Shown here piece after piece: positions 1 through 9,130 of a stretch of DNA of 64,000 bases. Numbering within the stretch: position 1 is the stretch's first letter; each line of letters begins with the position of its first letter. The stretch lies in NCBI RefSeq assembly GCF_005960665.1, contig NZ_CP040676.1, positions 382,501 through 446,500 on the forward strand, in the 5' to 3' direction. Source of the DNA: Exiguobacterium mexicanum. GTDB taxonomy: Bacteria > Bacillota > Bacilli > Exiguobacteriales > Exiguobacteriaceae. Under the pieces are notes generated by a model, which was not told the DNA's origin, ran no database searches, and saw nothing but the letters and a program-made list of their open reading frames with translations. Position numbers and translations under genes: made by a program.

Positions 1-150
1 TCCTGAATGGTCGTTCCCGTCCATCGTCTCTTCCATCTGGTCATTCATGTTCGTGTCATTGTTCGTCGTTTCATCTTCGCCGCAAGCAACGAGCAAACCG
101 CTCAGTGAGAGTGCCATCGTCATCATTCCAAGTTTTTTGTTTATCTTCAT
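1..150 (-). CDS. Lipoprotein, partial (N-terminal 50 residues)
   Basis: The reading frame is open from an ATG at 150 to the window edge, so only the first 50 residues are seen. They form a lipoprotein signal: Lys-rich start (MKINKK), a hydrophobic core and a lipobox ending LLVAC, so Cys24 should be lipidated. After it comes a very acidic, Asn/Asp/Met-rich linker. A GGAGGG ribosome site lies just upstream of the ATG. It follows the multicopper oxidase in the same direction with only 26 bases between, but the oxidase is upstream in transcription order, so the two may be co-transcribed. The Met/His/acidic composition fits a surface copper-binding protein, but that is inference; the folded domain lies outside the window. 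Confidence 0.75.
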   Translation of the reverse strand, partial: MKINKKLGMMTMALSLSGLLVACGEDETTNNDTNMNDQMEETMDGNDHSG

Positions 151-176
151 TCCTATTCCCTCCAATTAACGTGTGA

Positions 177-1676
177 TTAGTTTACTTTCAACTGTCCCAT
201 CATCCCGTTTTCTTCATGTTCCAGGATGTGGCAGTGATACATGAACGTCCCTGTCTCCCGAAACGTCATTTCAATTTTTACTTTTTCGCCCGGTGCGACA
301 GCGACCGTATCTTTCCAACCGCGTTCGTTGTCAGGCGGGGGTTGGCCGTCCCGTTCAAGTATCCGGAATTGGACGCCGTGGACGTGGAACGGGTGGGTCA
401 TCCCGCCCATCATGTCTTCTCGATTATAAATTTCCCATATCTCGGTCGAACCTTGTTGGACATTGATGTCGATTCGATCGGGATCGAATTGTTTGCCGTC
501 AATCGACACCATGTTGCCCATCCCGAACAACGTGAGGCGTCGGTCGGCAACGCTTGATTCGTTAGACGCAGACGTTCCGTCAAAGGCATCGCTCCATTCG
601 CCGTCTTGATCGACCTCGTCACGCACCGTGAACGTCGTGAACGGAATCCCATCCGCTTGAAGAGCGAGATCGTCTCCGAGCGACAAGTCTGAGAAGTCGA
701 TTAATATCTCGGCACGTTCGCTAGGTGTGAGCGTCAACGTTTTGAGTGGTACGGGTTTGTCGAGCAACCCGCCGTCGGTCGCGATTTGAGTGAATGACGA
801 TCCGTTCGATAATGAGAAGTCGATGTTCCGAGCGTTAGAGCCGTTAACGAGACGGACGCGTAACGTGTTCGTGGTCACGTCGAACGTCGTATTGATGGCA
901 CCGTTCGCAATCAACGTATCGCCGACCGTCCCATCGACGTTCATCTGGCGATCGTAATCGAGTTGTCCGTCGTCTGTGAAGAGACGGTCTTGGACGATGA
1001 GCGGAATGTCATCGACACCGTACTCGTTTGGCAACCCGTTCTCCGCTTGGTCCGTTACGTACAAGAGTCCGGCCAGACCAAGGTATACTTGTTCGGCCGT
1101 TGCGCCCATCGGATGCGGATGGAACCAAAGCGTGCCCGGTTCTTGGTCAATCTCGAGACGAACTTGTTTTTGCTCACCGGGGCCAATCAGTTGGTGCGGT
1201 CCGCCGTCTTCTTCTCCAGGGATGACGAGACCGTGCCAATGGAAAGAGGTCGGTTCGGCGAGCTGATTGATCGTGTCGATATACACGGTCTTCCCAGCCG
1301 GCAACTCAATCATTGGGCCGAGTAAAGTCCCGTTATAGCCAAGCGTCTCGGTGTTGACGCCTTCGTCGAAGAAGCGATGCTCGCCACGTTCAGTGCGGAC
1401 CGTATAATAAAGCGCCTCGTCTGTGACGCGGTCAGGTTGTAGCCGTTTCGGAATCGGAAGCGGTTGAGCTGGTTCGTCGGAGGTGATGAGGTCGATCGTG
1501 TTCCCACGTCCCATCCCACCATTGCCGTGCATCATGCCGCCATTGTCCCGATCTCCCATGAATGATCCGTTTCCCATCATCCAGCCTCCAGGAGCGAACG
1601 TGAACAACAGGAGGAGCAGTCCAATCACGATACTTACGATAACCATCCCGATGATCCATTTCATGACGCGGCTCAT
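177..1676 (-). CDS. Multicopper oxidase (copper-resistance type)
   Basis: A 499-residue multicopper oxidase. Copper-ligand motifs are at the expected places: HWHG (146-149), HPHP (186-189), HPFHVHG (428-434) and HCHILEHE (481-488), which together hold the type 1, 2 and 3 coppers. One N-terminal membrane segment (about 7-27) anchors it outside the cell and is followed by a Met/Gly/His-rich stretch (33-58) like the Met-rich regions of cuprous oxidases such as CueO. By family knowledge it oxidises Cu(I), using O2, to the less toxic Cu(II). It diverges from the copB ATPase gene across a 133-base region holding a CsoR-like operator. Start chosen at ATG 1676, with an AAAGGATG site upstream. Laccase-like substrates are possible but the context favours copper. 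Confidence 0.92.
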   Translation of the reverse strand: MSRVMKWIIGMVIVSIVIGLLLLLFTFAPGGWMMGNGSFMGDRDNGGMMHGNGGMGRGNTIDLITSDEPAQPLPIPKRLQPDRVTDEALYYTVRTERGEHRFFDEGVNTETLGYNGTLLGPMIELPAGKTVYIDTINQLAEPTSFHWHGLVIPGEEDGGPHQLIGPGEQKQVRLEIDQEPGTLWFHPHPMGATAEQVYLGLAGLLYVTDQAENGLPNEYGVDDIPLIVQDRLFTDDGQLDYDRQMNVDGTVGDTLIANGAINTTFDVTTNTLRVRLVNGSNARNIDFSLSNGSSFTQIATDGGLLDKPVPLKTLTLTPSERAEILIDFSDLSLGDDLALQADGIPFTTFTVRDEVDQDGEWSDAFDGTSASNESSVADRRLTLFGMGNMVSIDGKQFDPDRIDINVQQGSTEIWEIYNREDMMGGMTHPFHVHGVQFRILERDGQPPPDNERGWKDTVAVAPGEKVKIEMTFRETGTFMYHCHILEHEENGMMGQLKVN

Positions 1677-1765
1677 AAGGCATCATCCTTTCTAGGTAAA
1701 GCGAGAGCTTATTTAGTTATACCAACAACTTATGAAATTTTTGTTAAACGGAAAATTTAGTTTTT

Positions 1766-1793
1766 ATATACTATATAGGGGTATATGGTATAC
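1766..1793 (+). promoter_or_regulatory. CsoR-like copper operator with overlapping -10
   Basis: The region between the multicopper oxidase and the CopB ATPase holds TACTATATAGGGGTATATGG, close to the Bacillus CsoR operator core (TACC...GGGGTATGGTA). A TATACT -10 box (1767-1772) lies inside it, so a bound repressor would block the promoter. In Firmicutes CsoR leaves DNA when it binds Cu(I). The position between two divergent copper genes supports the call. No csoR gene is in the window, so it would act from elsewhere. Confidence 0.6.
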
Positions 1794-1809
1794 ATAGGAG
1801 GTGGTCAAC

Positions 1810-3816
1810 GTGGAACATTCACACCACGCGTCATCTCATCATGAACACGGAGAAGCGCATGACTCGCACACCGGCGGACATGAAGGGATGATTGAAGAGT
1901 ATAAACGTCGATTTTTCGTCTCGTTAGGACTGACGATTCCAATCCTCATCTTGTCGGACATGATTCAAGAGTGGGCCGGTTTCGAACTTACGTTTCCTTA
2001 TGAAAAGCAGACGCTATTCGTGTTGGCGACGATCGTGTACGTCTATGGAGGGTGGCCGTTTTTGAAAGGGAGCATCGACGAATTGCGTCAACGAAACCCG
2101 GGGATGATGATGCTGATTGGACTGGCCATCAGCGTCGCGTACTTCTATAGTGTCGCCATCGTGTTCGGGTATGGGCATGGACATGACTTCTTTTGGGAGT
2201 TGGCGACGTTGATCGTGATCATGTTGCTCGGGCATTGGATTGAGATGCGCTCCATCATGGGTGCCTCGAACGCGTTGCAACAGCTCGTTCGTCTATTACC
2301 GAGTGTGGCGCACCGCATCAACGGGAGTGATATCGAAGACGTTCCCGTCTCGGCGCTCGCTGCGGGGGATTTGATTCTCGTCAAACCGGGCGAGCAGATC
2401 CCTGTCGACGGGGAACTGCTGAAAGGGCGGACGACGGTCGATGAGTCGATGTTGACCGGGGAGTCGATGCCCGTCGAGAAAGAAACGGGAGATGTCGTCA
2501 TCGCCGGGTCGATCAACCAAGAAGGAAGTATGACGATTTCAACGACGAGCACGGGAGAGAGCACATACTTGTCTAAAGTCATCGACTTGGTCAAAGAAGC
2601 GCAGGAGTCCAAATCAAAAACGCAAAACCTAGCCAATCGGGCCGCCAAGCTGTTATTCTATGTCGCCGTCGGGGCGGGTGTGCTGACGTTCGTCATTTGG
2701 CTCGCTCTCGGCTACTCGGTCAGTATGGCCGTCGAGCGAATGGTCACCGTCATGGTCATCTCATGTCCGCATGCGCTCGGCCTTGCGTCCCCGCTTGTCG
2801 TGGCGGTCTCGACGTCGCTATCCGCGAAACGAGGGCTGTTGATTCGGAACCGGACCCAGTTCGAGGAGGCACGTCATCTCGATGCGGTCATCTTCGATAA
2901 GACGGGCACACTGACGCAAGGTGATTTTGGGGTGACGGACATTGAAGCCGCATCCTCGTATACGAACGATGAAGTGTTGCGTCTGGCTGCCGCCGTCGAG
3001 ACGGCCTCGCAACACCCGCTCGCACGAGGGATTCTTCGCGAAGCGGAAGAGCGAGGTTTGACGTTACCTGAGGTCGTCGATTTCGCCTCCATCACGGGCG
3101 TCGGTCTAGAAGGTCGCGTGAACGGGGCACACGTTCAAGTCGTCAGCCCCCGTTATATTCGGGAGCACGAGCTATCGATCGATGAAGCGGCATTTGATCA
3201 ATTATCGGCCGCCGGGAAGACCGTCGTCTTCACGATTCGCGACGGGGAATTGGTCGGCATGATCGCCTTGGCGGACATGGTTCGCGATGAGGCGAAAGAG
3301 ACGGTCCGAGCGTTGAAAGACCGTGGCGTCCGCTCGATTATGCTCACCGGAGATAACCGGAAAGTGGCTGCTTGGGTCGCCTCGCAACTTCACATCGATG
3401 AAGTGTACGCAGAAGTATTGCCGGACGATAAATCACGGCAAGTCCAAACCGTGCAAGCCGATGGCAGCAAAGTGGCGATGGTTGGGGACGGCATCAATGA
3501 TGCGCCGGCTTTGGCCCAAGCGGACGTCGGCATCGCCATCGGAAGCGGGACCGACGTCGCCGTCGAAACGGCCGATATCGTCCTCGTCCGGAGCAACCCG
3601 AAAGACGTGCTGTCGATTCTCGACTTGTCTCGCAACACGTACAACAAGATGATTCAGAATCTATGGTGGGCCGCCGGTTACAACATCGTTGCCATCCCGC
3701 TCGCGGCAGGTGTGTTGGCACCGATGGGCATCATCTTGTCTCCGGCCGTCGGTGCCGTGCTCATGAGCCTCAGTACGGTCATCGTCGCGCTCAATGCCCG
3801 GACGCTCAAACTTTAA
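1810..3816 (+). CDS. copB: Copper-translocating P1B-type ATPase, CopB type
   Basis: About 668 residues with all P-type ATPase hallmarks: TGES actuator loop (about 216), CPH metal-transport motif (319-321), DKTGT phosphorylation site (Asp363) and GDGINDAP hinge (about 559). CPH instead of CPC marks the P1B-3 (CopB) group, which exports copper or silver from the cytoplasm. The N-terminus has no CxxC heavy-metal domain but a His-rich stretch (first 27 residues), usual for CopB. I chose GTG 1810: the AGGAGG at 1796-1801 gives eight-base spacing, whereas the in-frame GTG at 1801 overlaps it. It lies downstream of a CsoR-like operator and 59 bases ahead of a lipoprotein gene. Confidence 0.93.
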   Translation: MEHSHHASSHHEHGEAHDSHTGGHEGMIEEYKRRFFVSLGLTIPILILSDMIQEWAGFELTFPYEKQTLFVLATIVYVYGGWPFLKGSIDELRQRNPGMMMLIGLAISVAYFYSVAIVFGYGHGHDFFWELATLIVIMLLGHWIEMRSIMGASNALQQLVRLLPSVAHRINGSDIEDVPVSALAAGDLILVKPGEQIPVDGELLKGRTTVDESMLTGESMPVEKETGDVVIAGSINQEGSMTISTTSTGESTYLSKVIDLVKEAQESKSKTQNLANRAAKLLFYVAVGAGVLTFVIWLALGYSVSMAVERMVTVMVISCPHALGLASPLVVAVSTSLSAKRGLLIRNRTQFEEARHLDAVIFDKTGTLTQGDFGVTDIEAASSYTNDEVLRLAAAVETASQHPLARGILREAEERGLTLPEVVDFASITGVGLEGRVNGAHVQVVSPRYIREHELSIDEAAFDQLSAAGKTVVFTIRDGELVGMIALADMVRDEAKETVRALKDRGVRSIMLTGDNRKVAAWVASQLHIDEVYAEVLPDDKSRQVQTVQADGSKVAMVGDGINDAPALAQADVGIAIGSGTDVAVETADIVLVRSNPKDVLSILDLSRNTYNKMIQNLWWAAGYNIVAIPLAAGVLAPMGIILSPAVGAVLMSLSTVIVALNARTLKL

Positions 3817-3875
3817 CAATTCTTTCATCTTTAGTCTCTATAATGAGTAGGATGCTAAAAATGGAGGGAACTAGA

Positions 3876-4832
3876 ATGAAACGAAAGCTATTCGTACCGA
3901 TGTTCGTGACGACCGTATTACTTGCCTCGTGCGGTGCGGATCCGACAGAGAATCAGACCACTGCACCGGTTGTTGAGAAAGAGAAATCGACAACCAAACA
4001 GACGACGGACCGCTGGGAAGCGACAGCAGCAGACACCGAAGTCTCGCATATCCATGGTGCCGGTTTTTGGCAAGACGGACGCCCGGTCATCGCGACGCAT
4101 ACGGGACTGATGGAATTCAGGGAAGACGGCTGGTACGAGTTGTCGTCGAACCGGCATGACTATATGGGCTTCGAGCTCGTCGTCGACGGCTTTTACGCGA
4201 GCGGTCACCCGGCGCTGGATTCGCCGTATAAGAATCCGCTCGGCGTCGTCCGTGGAACCGAGAAAGGCGAGACGCTCGAGATTCGTTCGCTAGAGGGCGA
4301 GGCCGATTTTCACTATATGAGCGTAGGCTATGAAACAGAAAGTATTTACGTCTATTTAGAACAAGCGACAAAAGAGCTCGCGCCAGGATTTTATCGTTCG
4401 CTCGACGGTGGTGTCTCGTTTGAGCCGATGAAGATGGACGGGATCGAAGGTCGTGGCATCGCCGGTATCACGGCCGATGCGAGCGAACCGAAACGCGTCT
4501 TCGTCTGTGGCCCAGATGGCATCCTCGTTTCAGATGACGGGGGAGATACGTTCGAGCCGTTCGATGATCAAGGAAACATCGTCACGATGGCCGCGGCAAA
4601 AGGACAACTGGCGTATATCGCTAAAACAGGTACCTCGTTCGATCTTGTGGTCTCGGATTTGACCGACGAGACGGAGACGTCCATCGACTTGCCGTCGATG
4701 AACGGTGACAACGTCCCGATTGAACTCGTGATGGAAGCGGAACGATTGTTGCTGGCGACATCGGATAACAGTGTGTACGTCTTTGAAGACGAGGAATGGA
4801 CGCAACTGTTGCAAGCAGGGAAAGTGAAATGA
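3876..4832 (+). CDS. Lipoprotein, F510_1955-type BNR/sortilin-like protein
   Basis: A 318-residue predicted lipoprotein. The start ATG 3876 has a GGAGGG site and gives a clean signal (MKRKLF, hydrophobic core, LLASC lipobox). The mature part has a SHIHG motif near its start followed by repeated short beta units with DGG-type turns (SLDGGVSF, SDDGGDTF), as in BNR/sortilin beta-propellers. It matches the family that NCBI calls F510_1955 glycosylhydrolase, which is often found beside copper genes; no hydrolase activity is evident. It probably shares the copB transcript and ends in a strong terminator. A role in extracellular copper handling is inferred from position only. Confidence 0.75.
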   Translation: MKRKLFVPMFVTTVLLASCGADPTENQTTAPVVEKEKSTTKQTTDRWEATAADTEVSHIHGAGFWQDGRPVIATHTGLMEFREDGWYELSSNRHDYMGFELVVDGFYASGHPALDSPYKNPLGVVRGTEKGETLEIRSLEGEADFHYMSVGYETESIYVYLEQATKELAPGFYRSLDGGVSFEPMKMDGIEGRGIAGITADASEPKRVFVCGPDGILVSDDGGDTFEPFDDQGNIVTMAAAKGQLAYIAKTGTSFDLVVSDLTDETETSIDLPSMNGDNVPIELVMEAERLLLATSDNSVYVFEDEEWTQLLQAGKVK

Positions 4833-4871
4833 AAAAAATCCGGCGCCTGAGCTCAGGTGCCGGATTTTTTT
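4833..4871. terminator. Bidirectional intrinsic terminator
   Basis: A GC-rich inverted repeat (AATCCGGCGCCTGA / TCAGGTGCCGGATT) flanked by A- and T-runs separates the copper lipoprotein gene from the convergent histidine kinase gene and can serve both. Confidence 0.85.
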
Positions 4872-6264
4872 AGTGGGGCGGAAGAGTGATGGTGAACATC
4901 GTCCCAGATGAATCAGAGGCGACGGTCAACGTACCATCATGCAACCGGATGATTTGATGGGCGATGGCAAGCCCGAGTCCACTGCCACCCGTACGACGGG
5001 AACGTGATTTTTCGACCCGGTACAGGCGATCGAAGATGTGAGGCAGATCTTCTTGAGGGATACCTTTCCCATCGTCTTGAATCGTGAAGTGAAGTGCTTC
5101 ATCCGTAAGTTGCATATCGAATCGGACGTGGCGTGCCTCGCTATGTTGAATCGCGTTGTGGGCGATGGAGCGGAACACTTGTAAGATGCGATGTCGATCT
5201 AACTGTAAGACGACGTCCTTGGAGGAGCAATCGGTGCTACTAGCAAACGCGATCGGTGTCACTCGGAACATCGTGGTGAGCACGCGTTGCAAATCGTCGC
5301 AGAGCGCATCGACGGCCACGGGTTCGCGATGCAACGTGAACGTGTTCTCGTCCAACTGGGCGAGCTGGAACGCGTTCTCGACGAGCTCGGTCAACGCTTG
5401 GCTCTCTTCGAGAATCGTCTGAATCGACTGTTCTTTTAACGACTCTGGCGTCTGCGGTTTGGATGCGATTTCGGCATATCCTTGCAGATACGTGAGCGGC
5501 GTTTTAATCTCGTGGGCGAGGTCCGACAAGAACTGATTTCGTTCTTTCCGGAGACGATCCAGTTCAAGCGACATCGCTTCAATTGAACGGGCCAACTCGC
5601 CGATCTCATCTTCTCGAGTCGTCGGCAGGGTCAACGTTTCGGGATTCGTCAAGACATCCTCGGTCGCTCGGCGCAACAGCTGAATCGGGTTTGAAATCAA
5701 CCGGCTCAGCAAGACGAACGTCATGATGGTGATGACGAGGGCGATGCCGGTGATATAAAGAAACCGGAGTTGGAGCCGATGGCTGATGCCATGAATAATC
5801 TCGGTCGGTAGAAACATATACACATACCCGTAACGGGTGGCATTTTCCATCGCATCAATCGGGGTCCGTACTGCGAGATACGGTTCGTTCTCCCAATCGT
5901 CTTCGAGGATGGTCGTCACATCGGCATCCCCTCGGTCCGCTTCCGTTTGGACGAGCACCGAGAGCGGGTCGGGGAAGCGGTTGGATGTCTGTAGAATCGA
6001 GTGGTCGGGAGCGGTGATGGCGACTTTCGTATCGGTCTCGCTCTCCATCGTCGCGACGTGGCCAATCGTCTCTTCATCAAAACTCATCGCCAGTACGCTC
6101 GCATGGCTTTCCGCTCTCGATTCGAGCCGGTCGATTTCTTCGACAACACGTTCACCGAGGAGCGTATGGTAGAGCAATAAGAACAAGACACCTTCAATCA
6201 ATAACGTCGTCAATAAAAAAATCAGACTGATTCGGAACGGGAGGCTATTGCGTCGGAATGTCAT
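4870..6264 (-). CDS. Sensor histidine kinase, membrane-bound (HAMP)
   Basis: A 464-residue two-component sensor. Order: first membrane segment (about 10-32), extracellular sensing region (about 33-165), second membrane segment, HAMP linker, HisKA with the phospho-accepting His in LAHEIKTP (about 249), then the ATPase domain with N box (AHNAIQH), DDGKGI G1 box and GLGLAI G2 box. The start at 6264 is preferred because its ATG overlaps the stop of the upstream response regulator (ATGA), implying translational coupling; a longer frame would run into the regulator. It phosphorylates the adjacent OmpR-type regulator. The stimulus is unknown. Closeness to the copper island makes metal or envelope stress possible, but nothing in the sensor region proves it. 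Confidence 0.93.
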   Translation of the reverse strand: MTFRRNSLPFRISLIFLLTTLLIEGVLFLLLYHTLLGERVVEEIDRLESRAESHASVLAMSFDEETIGHVATMESETDTKVAITAPDHSILQTSNRFPDPLSVLVQTEADRGDADVTTILEDDWENEPYLAVRTPIDAMENATRYGYVYMFLPTEIIHGISHRLQLRFLYITGIALVITIMTFVLLSRLISNPIQLLRRATEDVLTNPETLTLPTTREDEIGELARSIEAMSLELDRLRKERNQFLSDLAHEIKTPLTYLQGYAEIASKPQTPESLKEQSIQTILEESQALTELVENAFQLAQLDENTFTLHREPVAVDALCDDLQRVLTTMFRVTPIAFASSTDCSSKDVVLQLDRHRILQVFRSIAHNAIQHSEARHVRFDMQLTDEALHFTIQDDGKGIPQEDLPHIFDRLYRVEKSRSRRTGGSGLGLAIAHQIIRLHDGTLTVASDSSGTMFTITLPPH

Positions 6265-6938
6265 GAGTCCGACCGCTCCTCGGTCCAGCGATAGCCGCGT
6301 CCCCACACCGTCTTCAAATAATCGTCAATCGGGAAGCCGGCCTCGCCGAGTTTGTCGCGAATCATACGGATATGGGCGTCGACCGTGCGCGGGTCCGATT
6401 CGGACGAATAAGGCCATACCAAGTCATATAAATCCATCCGGTTGTACAACCGGTTCGGATGTTGCAGAAACAACTTTAAGATGGCCGTCGCTTTCGGCGT
6501 CATGACGACTTCTTGTTCTTGATACAGGATGCGTCCGCTCGCTTCTTCATAGCGCAATTGTCCATAATTCACATTCGTGACGCGGCTCCGTCGCAACACC
6601 GCACGAATCCGTGCCAGGAGCACATTTCCTTCGAACGGTTTCGTGACATAGTCGTCAGCCCCGGCGTCCAATCCGCGGATCGTCGTCTCGCTATCCGAGC
6701 GGGCCGTCAATAAGACGACAGGTAGTTCGGCGTCGAGTGCTTTGATTTGGCGACACAACGTGATCCCGTCGACACCGGGCATCATGATATCCAACATGAC
6801 CAAGTCCGGACGTTCAGATAGCAGCTCCATGGCTTCTCGTCCGTCCGCGGCCTCGATGCAAGTGTAGCCGTCCCCTTCGAGGAATAAGCGGAGGAGCCGT
6901 CTCATTTTTACTTCGTCATCGACAATCAAGATGTTCAT
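6261..6938 (-). CDS. OmpR/PhoB-family response regulator
   Basis: A 225-residue regulator. The receiver domain has the acidic pair (Asp7-Asp8), the phospho-acceptor Asp50 in VMLDIMMPG and Lys100 in VTKPF. The C-terminal half is a winged-helix Trans_reg_C domain ending in the usual DDYLKTVWGRGYRW pattern. It is the first gene of an operon with the sensor kinase, overlapping it by four bases. A GGAGG site precedes the ATG. Targets are unknown. Confidence 0.95.
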   Translation of the reverse strand: MNILIVDDEVKMRRLLRLFLEGDGYTCIEAADGREAMELLSERPDLVMLDIMMPGVDGITLCRQIKALDAELPVVLLTARSDSETTIRGLDAGADDYVTKPFEGNVLLARIRAVLRRSRVTNVNYGQLRYEEASGRILYQEQEVVMTPKATAILKLFLQHPNRLYNRMDLYDLVWPYSSESDPRTVDAHIRMIRDKLGEAGFPIDDYLKTVWGRGYRWTEERSDS

Positions 6939-6992
6939 CTGTTGTCCTCCTTTTGTTTTCGTCCATCGTTCCTACCAATTTCGAGAGTCGTG

Positions 6993-8441
6993 CTACGTTC
7001 TCCTTGTAAAGAACTGTCGGACAAGCTCCGATTCGTCGAACGGCACGAGGAGGTCTTCGATGCGCTCGACGTGGTCATGTCCTTTCCCGAACAGGACCCC
7101 ACAGTCATAGTCTACCATCCGCTCACAGAAGAAACGGATGGCTTCTTCGCGCTTGTCGAAATGGGCGAGTTCGGCAGACTGTCCATCCGCTAAATCGTCG
7201 AGGATTTGCTGGGGATCTTCATGGCGCGGGTCATGGACAGTCAAGATGAAGTCGGCGCCTGAAGCGGCGACCATGCCGGTCATCATCCGACGTTTCATCC
7301 GGTCTCGCTCACCGGCGGCGCTGAGTAACACGAGCACACGAGAATGACGGGCCGTTAGCGATGTCACGACTTTTTTTATGGCATCCGGAGTATGTCCGTA
7401 GTCGATATAGACGGGTGTCGTGATGCCCGACACTTTCTCGAGTCGCCCGCTCGGCAAGGTTAAGTTCGAGAGGTGAGGGACAATCTCTTTTAAAGAGACA
7501 CCCGTTTGAAGGACGATACTGATCGCACATAACGTGTTGTCGAGGTTATAGTCTTCTAGGAACGGAGGCGCAGACAACGCCGTCTCTCCGTCCATACGAA
7601 CGATAAAACGGTCAGCTTCCGTCTGACCGGTTAAATCGGCTACAGACGAATGACGGCTGAACCTGAACCGCCTCGCGTGAGGTGGTGCGACGGATCGCAT
7701 GAGCTCATGATACGGGTCGTCACCATTGACGATGCCGCAACCCACATCCGATAATTGCGCGAACAATTGGGCTTTCGTGTACGCATACGTCTCCATCGTG
7801 CCGTGGTAATCCAAATGGTCGTGCGACAGATTGAGAAACGAGGTCGTCTCGAATGACAAGTTCGCGATACGTCCCTCCGCAATGGCTTGTGACGAGACCT
7901 CGATCAGACAATCCGTCACGCCGGCCTCGACCATGGTGTGGAGGTGGCGGTGGATGGTTAGCGAATCGGGTGTCGTGTTCGGTGTCTCGAACGTCTGACC
8001 GGAATAGGTGATACCGAGTGTGCCGATCAAGCCGGCGGATATGCCGAGTTGGTCGAACAGTTGATGTGCCAGGGCGGTCGTCGTCGTTTTTCCGTTCGTC
8101 CCGGTGACGCCATGAAGACGAAGTCGCGTCGATGGATGGTCATAGAACGCACTGGCGAGTTCAGCTAAAGCATGTTTCGTATCTTTACAGTAGATGACAG
8201 GCACCCGGGCCTCGATCGGACGTTCGGCGATGATGGCGACGGCCCCGTTGTGGATTGCCTCGTTCACGTAGTCATGACCGTCACGTCGATACCCTGATAT
8301 ACAGACGAATAAAAAATTTTGTTTAATTTCTTTGGAGGAGAAGGAAATGCCTTCAATCATCGTTTCGGCAGGATTGTCTAAATACGTCCATGTCACAAGC
8401 TGTTTCAGCTCTGTCAACAGGTCTTGCAGGTTTTTTAACAC
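6993..8441 (-). CDS. murE: MurE-like UDP-MurNAc-tripeptide ligase
   Basis: About 482 residues from GTG 8441, chosen because AAAGGAGA lies 10 bases upstream and the length then fits MurE. It has the Mur ligase P-loop (GTNGKTTT, about residue 110), the NTTPDS and LSHDHLDYHG substrate motifs, a candidate carbamylated Lys in YTKAQLF, SGRLEK, and the C-terminal GKGHD. MurE adds the third amino acid to the peptidoglycan stem peptide using ATP, in the cytoplasm. Two motifs differ from the norm: DYGHTPD instead of DYAHTPD, and HDPRHEDP where DAP-adding enzymes have DNPRxEDP and Lys-adding enzymes DNPA. The retained Arg favours DAP, but the altered Asn leaves the amino acid open. It is not in a dcw cluster here, so it may be a second copy. 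Confidence 0.85.
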   Translation of the reverse strand: MLKNLQDLLTELKQLVTWTYLDNPAETMIEGISFSSKEIKQNFLFVCISGYRRDGHDYVNEAIHNGAVAIIAERPIEARVPVIYCKDTKHALAELASAFYDHPSTRLRLHGVTGTNGKTTTTALAHQLFDQLGISAGLIGTLGITYSGQTFETPNTTPDSLTIHRHLHTMVEAGVTDCLIEVSSQAIAEGRIANLSFETTSFLNLSHDHLDYHGTMETYAYTKAQLFAQLSDVGCGIVNGDDPYHELMRSVAPPHARRFRFSRHSSVADLTGQTEADRFIVRMDGETALSAPPFLEDYNLDNTLCAISIVLQTGVSLKEIVPHLSNLTLPSGRLEKVSGITTPVYIDYGHTPDAIKKVVTSLTARHSRVLVLLSAAGERDRMKRRMMTGMVAASGADFILTVHDPRHEDPQQILDDLADGQSAELAHFDKREEAIRFFCERMVDYDCGVLFGKGHDHVERIEDLLVPFDESELVRQFFTRRT

Positions 8442-8616
8442 GTCTTGATGTCTCCTTTGTCGGCAAAGTCCATTTTGACAGTATAGCCCCTGTTTGTGAA
8501 AAAGAAGTGAAATGGTAGGAACGCTCGCTCGACTAGATGAATCATGGGGTTTTAACGAAAAAAGAATAGGCAAAGGAATACGTAGAAGCAAATAAATAGA
8601 AAGGCAGGAGAGAACA

Positions 8617-9114
8617 ATGAAACCTTATGCGAAATTCGGAGTGATGATTCTCGTGTCGACATTCCTCATGTATTGGCTCATGTATTTGAACGTGTTCCAA
8701 TTCGACCACGTCTTCTTCAGTCAGACACGTTTGTATATGGCGCTCATCATGGGCTCGGTCATGGCGTTCGTCATGTTGCTGTTCATGTGGGGCATGTACA
8801 AGAACAAGAAGCTGAACGCCGTCATCTTAGGCGTGAGCGCGCTCGTCTTCGCCTTGTCGTTATGGCTCGTCCGGAGCCAGACCACGGTCGATGACGTCAG
8901 TTGGATGCGAGCGATGATTCCGCACCACTCCATCGCCATTTTGACGAGCGAACGGGCGGAAATCGAAGACCCGCGCGTGAAACAGTTGTCAGAAGAAATC
9001 ATCAAAGCGCAAGAACGAGAAATCGCTGAGATGAAGCGATTGATTGAAGAGTTGGAGAAAGAAGAGGAAGAAGCGAACGTGGAATCTGAGGCGAAAACAG
9101 ACGTGGCCGAATAA
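8617..9114 (+). CDS. DUF305-domain membrane protein
   Basis: A 165-residue protein with three hydrophobic segments (about 8-26, 36-55 and 65-83), then a short DUF305-like domain carrying the family signature (MIPHHSIAI) and a highly charged coiled-coil-like tail rich in Glu/Lys. DUF305 proteins belong to the ferritin-like superfamily and are often near metal or copper genes; their function is not established. A ribosome site (GGCAGGAGAG) precedes the ATG at 8617. It is convergent with the frameshifted NAD(P)-binding gene. Confidence 0.75.
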   Translation: MKPYAKFGVMILVSTFLMYWLMYLNVFQFDHVFFSQTRLYMALIMGSVMAFVMLLFMWGMYKNKKLNAVILGVSALVFALSLWLVRSQTTVDDVSWMRAMIPHHSIAILTSERAEIEDPRVKQLSEEIIKAQEREIAEMKRLIEELEKEEEEANVESEAKTDVAE

Positions 9115-9130
9115 TGCGGCCACGTCTGTT
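9096..9130. terminator. Hairpin between convergent genes
   Basis: Perfect inverted repeat AACAGACGTGGCCG / CGGCCACGTCTGTT that overlaps the last codons of the DUF305 gene and the stop of the convergent gene. The T-run is weak, so termination is likely but not certain. Confidence 0.5.

Noticed and set aside
963-1325. Plus-strand reading frames inside the multicopper oxidase gene
   Set aside because: They lie fully over a gene with clear family motifs and have no ribosome site or recognisable product, so they are shadows.
3663-3875. Longer N-terminus for the copper lipoprotein
   Set aside because: It overlaps the copB end, and ATG 3876 has a ribosome site and a clean lipoprotein signal.
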